From assembly GCF_003781945.1 (NCBI RefSeq), contig NZ_RJJW01000006.1:243681-307680 (forward strand): DNA of 64,000 nt, written 5' to 3'. Shown here piece by piece: positions 61,603-64,000 of this stretch (the first letter of the stretch is position 1; every line of letters begins with the position of its first letter). Source of the DNA: Halorubrum sp. CSM-61 (GTDB lineage: Archaea; Halobacteriota; Halobacteria; Halobacteriales; Haloferacaceae). The translations under genes were made by a program, and so were the position numbers. The notes under the pieces were generated by a model. It saw only the letters and a list, made by a program, of their open reading frames with translations. It had not been told where the DNA came from and searched no databases.

Positions 61603-61920
61603 ATGGACGAAGGCACCCGCGAGCTTCTCGAGCCGCTCCCGCCGAGCGCCAAACTGGTCTACTACGTCCTCGACGAGGAAGGCCGGTTCGACCAGACCGG
61701 GCTCGCCGAGGAGACCCGTCTCTCGACCCGAACCGTCCGGTTCGCGGTCGAGAAGCTCACCGAGGTCGGGCTCGTCGAGGAGGGGCTCTGCCCCAAGGAC
61801 GCCCGCCGATCGGTGTACGCGCCGGTCCCCGAGTCGGAGCGGTCGACGGGGTCCGAGCCCGAGGCCGCCTCCGAGCCCGACGCCGAGGCGCAGACGGCGA
61901 CCGCGGTCGCCGAGGACTGA
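61603..61920 (+). CDS. MarR-like winged-helix protein
   Basis: 105 residues from ATG 61603; the longer frame is rejected as overlapping the kinase. The winged helix covers ~14-80: SAKLVYYVLDEEGRFDQTGLAEETRLSTRTVRFAVEKLTEVGLVEEGLCPKDARRSVYAPV. The last 25 residues are a low-complexity acidic tail. A TATA-like AATATATAAA stands at ~61520-61530. Possibly the regulator of a neighbouring gene. Confidence 0.85.
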   Translation: MDEGTRELLEPLPPSAKLVYYVLDEEGRFDQTGLAEETRLSTRTVRFAVEKLTEVGLVEEGLCPKDARRSVYAPVPESERSTGSEPEAASEPDAEAQTATAVAED

Positions 61921-62003
61921 CGGCGACCGATCGTTCCTCTCCCCCGACCCTCCTCCCCGATCCGTCGCGTTTTTGGCCGCGCGACCGGTAGTGAGCCCAC
62001 TCG

Positions 62004-63308
62004 ATGGCGACGTATCACATCGAAACGTACGGCTGTAGTTCCAACCGGGGCGAGAGCCGGGAGATAGAGCGGGCGCTACGCGACGGCGGCCACCGCCCGG
62101 CCGACGGTCCCGAAGACGCGGACGTCGCCATCCTCAACACCTGTACGGTCGTCGAGAAGACGGAGCGGAACATGCTCCGGCGCGCCGAGGAGCTGGCGGA
62201 GATCACCGCGGAGCTCGTCGTCACCGGCTGCATGGCGCTCGCGCAGGGCGACATGTTCGAGGAGGCCGGCGTCGACGCCGAGATCCTCCACTGGGACGAG
62301 GTGCCCTCGTACGTGCTCAACGGCGAGTGCCCGACCGTCACCCCCGACGCGGAGCCGGTTCTCGACGGCGTCGTCGGCATCCTCCCCATCGCGCGCGGCT
62401 GCATGAGCAACTGCTCGTACTGCATCACGAAGTTCGCGACCGGACGGGTCGACTCCCCGTCGGTCGAGGAGAACGTCGAGAAGGCCCGCGCGCTGGTCCA
62501 CGCCGGCGCCAAGGAGATCCGCGTTACGGGTCAGGACACCGGCGTCTACGGCTGGGATAACGGCGACCGGAAGCTCCCGGAGCTGCTCGACCGGATCTGC
62601 GACATCGACGGCGAGTTCCGCGTCCGGCTCGGGATGGCCAACCCCGGCGGCATCCACGGCATCCACGAGGAACTGGCCGACGTGTTCGCGAGAAACGAGG
62701 AGCTGTACGACTTCATCCACGCCCCCGTTCAGTCCGGCTCCGACGAGGTGCTCGAGGAGATGCGCCGCCAGCACCGCGTCGAGAAGTTCCGCGAGATCGT
62801 CGCGACCTTCGACGACCGGCTCGACCACTGGACGCTCTCGACCGACTTCATCGTCGGCTTCCCGACCGAGACCGAGGCCGACCACGAGCGGTCGATGGAT
62901 CTCCTCGCCGAGGTCCGCCCGGAGAAGATCAACGTCACCCGCTTCTCGAAGCGCCCCGGCACCGACGCCGCGGACATGAAGGGGCTCGGCGGGACCGTCA
63001 AGAAGGAGCGCTCGAAGGCGATGTCGGAGCTGAAGATGGAGGTCGTCGGCGAGGCGTACGAGTCGATGGTCGGCGAGACCTTCGAGGTGCTCGTCGTCGA
63101 GGAGGGGACCGGCGACTCCGTGAAGTGCCGCGACGGCGCCTACCGGCAGATCATCGTGCAGAAGGCGACCGAGCGCGGCGTCGAGGTGGGCGATTTCCTC
63201 GAAGTGGAGGTCACCGGCCACAACACCGTCTACGCGTTCGGCGACCCGACCGACGGCGATCGACCGGTCGACGGTGACCCCGCCGAGTCGACTCTGTCGT
63301 CGGCTTGA
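62004..63308 (+). CDS. tRNA t6A37 methylthiotransferase (archaeal MtaB/CDKAL1 type)
   Basis: 434 residues. The N-terminal cluster Cys are C11 (YGCSSNRGES), C47 (NTCTVVEKTE) and C76 (TGCMALAQG). The radical SAM motif is C133-MSN-C137-SY-C140. The C-terminal TRAM domain follows (YESMVGETFEVLVVEEGTGDS to VTGHNTVYAFGD). It adds methylthio to t6A at tRNA position 37. The IS605-like remnant abuts the last codons: TGA is shared with the TTGACATCC end, and the final residues may differ from the original gene. Confidence 0.95.
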   Translation: MATYHIETYGCSSNRGESREIERALRDGGHRPADGPEDADVAILNTCTVVEKTERNMLRRAEELAEITAELVVTGCMALAQGDMFEEAGVDAEILHWDEVPSYVLNGECPTVTPDAEPVLDGVVGILPIARGCMSNCSYCITKFATGRVDSPSVEENVEKARALVHAGAKEIRVTGQDTGVYGWDNGDRKLPELLDRICDIDGEFRVRLGMANPGGIHGIHEELADVFARNEELYDFIHAPVQSGSDEVLEEMRRQHRVEKFREIVATFDDRLDHWTLSTDFIVGFPTETEADHERSMDLLAEVRPEKINVTRFSKRPGTDAADMKGLGGTVKKERSKAMSELKMEVVGEAYESMVGETFEVLVVEEGTGDSVKCRDGAYRQIIVQKATERGVEVGDFLEVEVTGHNTVYAFGDPTDGDRPVDGDPAESTLSSA

Positions 63309-63668
63309 CATCCTCTCCGCCCTGAAGGGCGAAGATTCCCACGGCACCGTGCCGCCGGTTTGGGATGTTCAAGGTTTGTAGTCGCCTCGATGACGGCTAC
63401 TGGCTGTGCCAATCAGCCGTTACTCCTATCCCGCCATGGGATTCGGAGGTACTTTTTACTGCTACACCCCTGTTCCGACACGGAAGAGGGTGTCTTCCGT
63501 TTGGAATCAAGGGAATCCCGATATTGTCCGATTAGTGGGGCGGTAGACCGCCTCGGTTGAGTGTTGATATACGGGAACGCAACTTAAAACATCCGTCCGG
63601 CACGTTGAATATAGTTCGCGTAGGAGTTGTCGGATTCATCCCCGCGCTGAAGCGCGAGGCTTTCCCCT
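63305..63668 (+). mobile_element. IS200/IS605-like element remnant without transposase, copy 2
   Basis: It starts TTGACATCCTCTCCGCCCTG with hairpin CCGCCCTGAAGGGCGAAG, and has a second hairpin CCCCGCGCTGAAGCGCGAGG at ~63640-63660. It shares with the 7 kb copy the boxes TGGCTGTGCCAATCAGCC, TTACTCCTATCCC..ATGGGATTC, GGAATCCCGATATTGTCCG and GGCGGTCTACCGCC (reverse). CGGCA-CCG-TGCCG here replaces CGGT-CCCGA-ACCG of copy 1. No transposase or TnpB reading frame is present. Confidence 0.6.
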
Positions 63669-64000
63669 CGAACTTCCGTAACCGACCCCACCCTACTTCG
63701 CTCGCCCTGAAGGGCTGGCTCGTTGAGGGTGTCGTCAGAACGCGTTGCGTTCTGACTGCTAACCAGAAATCTCCGATTTCTGGTGATGGGGCTTTGATGT
63801 GGCCCTCGCCGTCAGTTGACGCGACGGGGCGTTTTGTGCGCCCCGCCTACCGAACGCCCTTCGAGGTCGACGAACCCACCATTTGGGGCCGGGCTACTGC
63901 GGCCCGTACTGCGCGGGACTTGTGCCAGCACAGCACTAACTGGTAGTACGGGAGGCTGCAACTTAACGGCTGCTCAGTACCATGTCGGTTTCCTCTCCGG
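63669..64000. other. non-coding stretch with consecutive hairpins, open at window end
   Basis: At least four hairpins follow one another: GTCAGAACGC-GTT-GCGTTCTGAC (63734-63756), ACCAGAAATC-TCC-GATTTCTGGT (63762-63784), CGGGGCG-TTTTGTG-CGCCCCG (63825-63845) and GGGCCG...CGGCCC (~63886-63905). The open frame through it has no recognisable domain. It may be part of a larger IS605-type element or structured RNA that continues beyond the window. Confidence 0.45.

Noticed and set aside
63557..63946. 129-residue ORF after the IS605-like remnant
   Set aside because: It crosses two hairpins and the element end, with no known domain; I treat the region as non-coding.

Overview
The window is a GC-rich, gene-dense stretch of a halophilic archaeal chromosome (class Halobacteria). 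The support is: very acidic predicted proteins; leaderless genes with TTTATA-type boxes about 25-30 bases before the start codon; and archaeal signature genes (archaeosine synthase ArcS, CofH, HMG-CoA reductase, pelota, PriS and GINS, archease and RtcB, TbsP-like and HFX_2341-type regulators). A Halorubrum-like genus is my guess from the gene set and base composition; it is not proven by anything here.

Layout. 0-2.9 kb: end of an SDR dehydrogenase, an AEC permease, a cupin, a fumarylacetoacetate-hydrolase-family enzyme and a 54-residue zinc ribbon. 3-10 kb: arcS, a sensor kinase with an apparent frameshift, an IS200/IS605-like remnant in an AT-richer patch, an M29 aminopeptidase and an M48 protease. 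10-17 kb: an acetamidase-family protein, a CARF-like regulator, cofH, hmgA and an acetyltransferase. 17-26 kb: DUF502, archease, a membrane protein, rtcB, a Tat-exported protein, a thiamine-binding protein, a hydrolase pair, DUF4013 and pelA. 26-33 kb: an ornithine-cyclodeaminase-family enzyme, small membrane proteins, glyA, a TbsP-like regulator, a fused E1-like/YcaO protein and a cupin. 33-43 kb: a beta-RFAP-synthase homologue, a RAD55-like ATPase, two haloarchaeal acidic proteins, a MOT1-like transporter, a class V aminotransferase, an inositol-monophosphatase-family enzyme and a beta-CASP nuclease. 43-52 kb: DUF998, a GINS-priS replication pair, a small-RNA candidate, a PadR regulator, a class III aminotransferase, an XTP/dITP pyrophosphatase, an RHH/PIN toxin-antitoxin pair and a deaminase. 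52-64 kb: a DUF4382 lipoprotein, BolA, a DMT permease, fumC, sucCD, a hybrid sensor kinase, a small winged-helix protein, an MtaB-type methylthiotransferase and a second IS605-like remnant followed by a dense array of hairpins.

The most striking content is not protein coding. Nine copies of a ~310-380-base structured element (called HSE here) lie between genes from 2.9 to 46.6 kb. Each copy has the same short invariant segments separated by three long hairpins. The hairpin sequences differ between copies, but both arms change together. Most copies start within about 0-35 bases of the stop codon of a neighbouring gene, always in the same orientation relative to that gene. Many carry 60-base repeats with a TATA box at one end. 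This looks like either a multicopy structured RNA or a highly structured non-autonomous mobile element. I know of no description of it, but I could not search.

Metabolic theme. fumC and sucCD are co-directional TCA-cycle genes. hmgA feeds archaeal isoprenoid lipid synthesis. cofH serves F420 synthesis. arcS, the MtaB-type enzyme, and archease/rtcB modify or splice tRNA.
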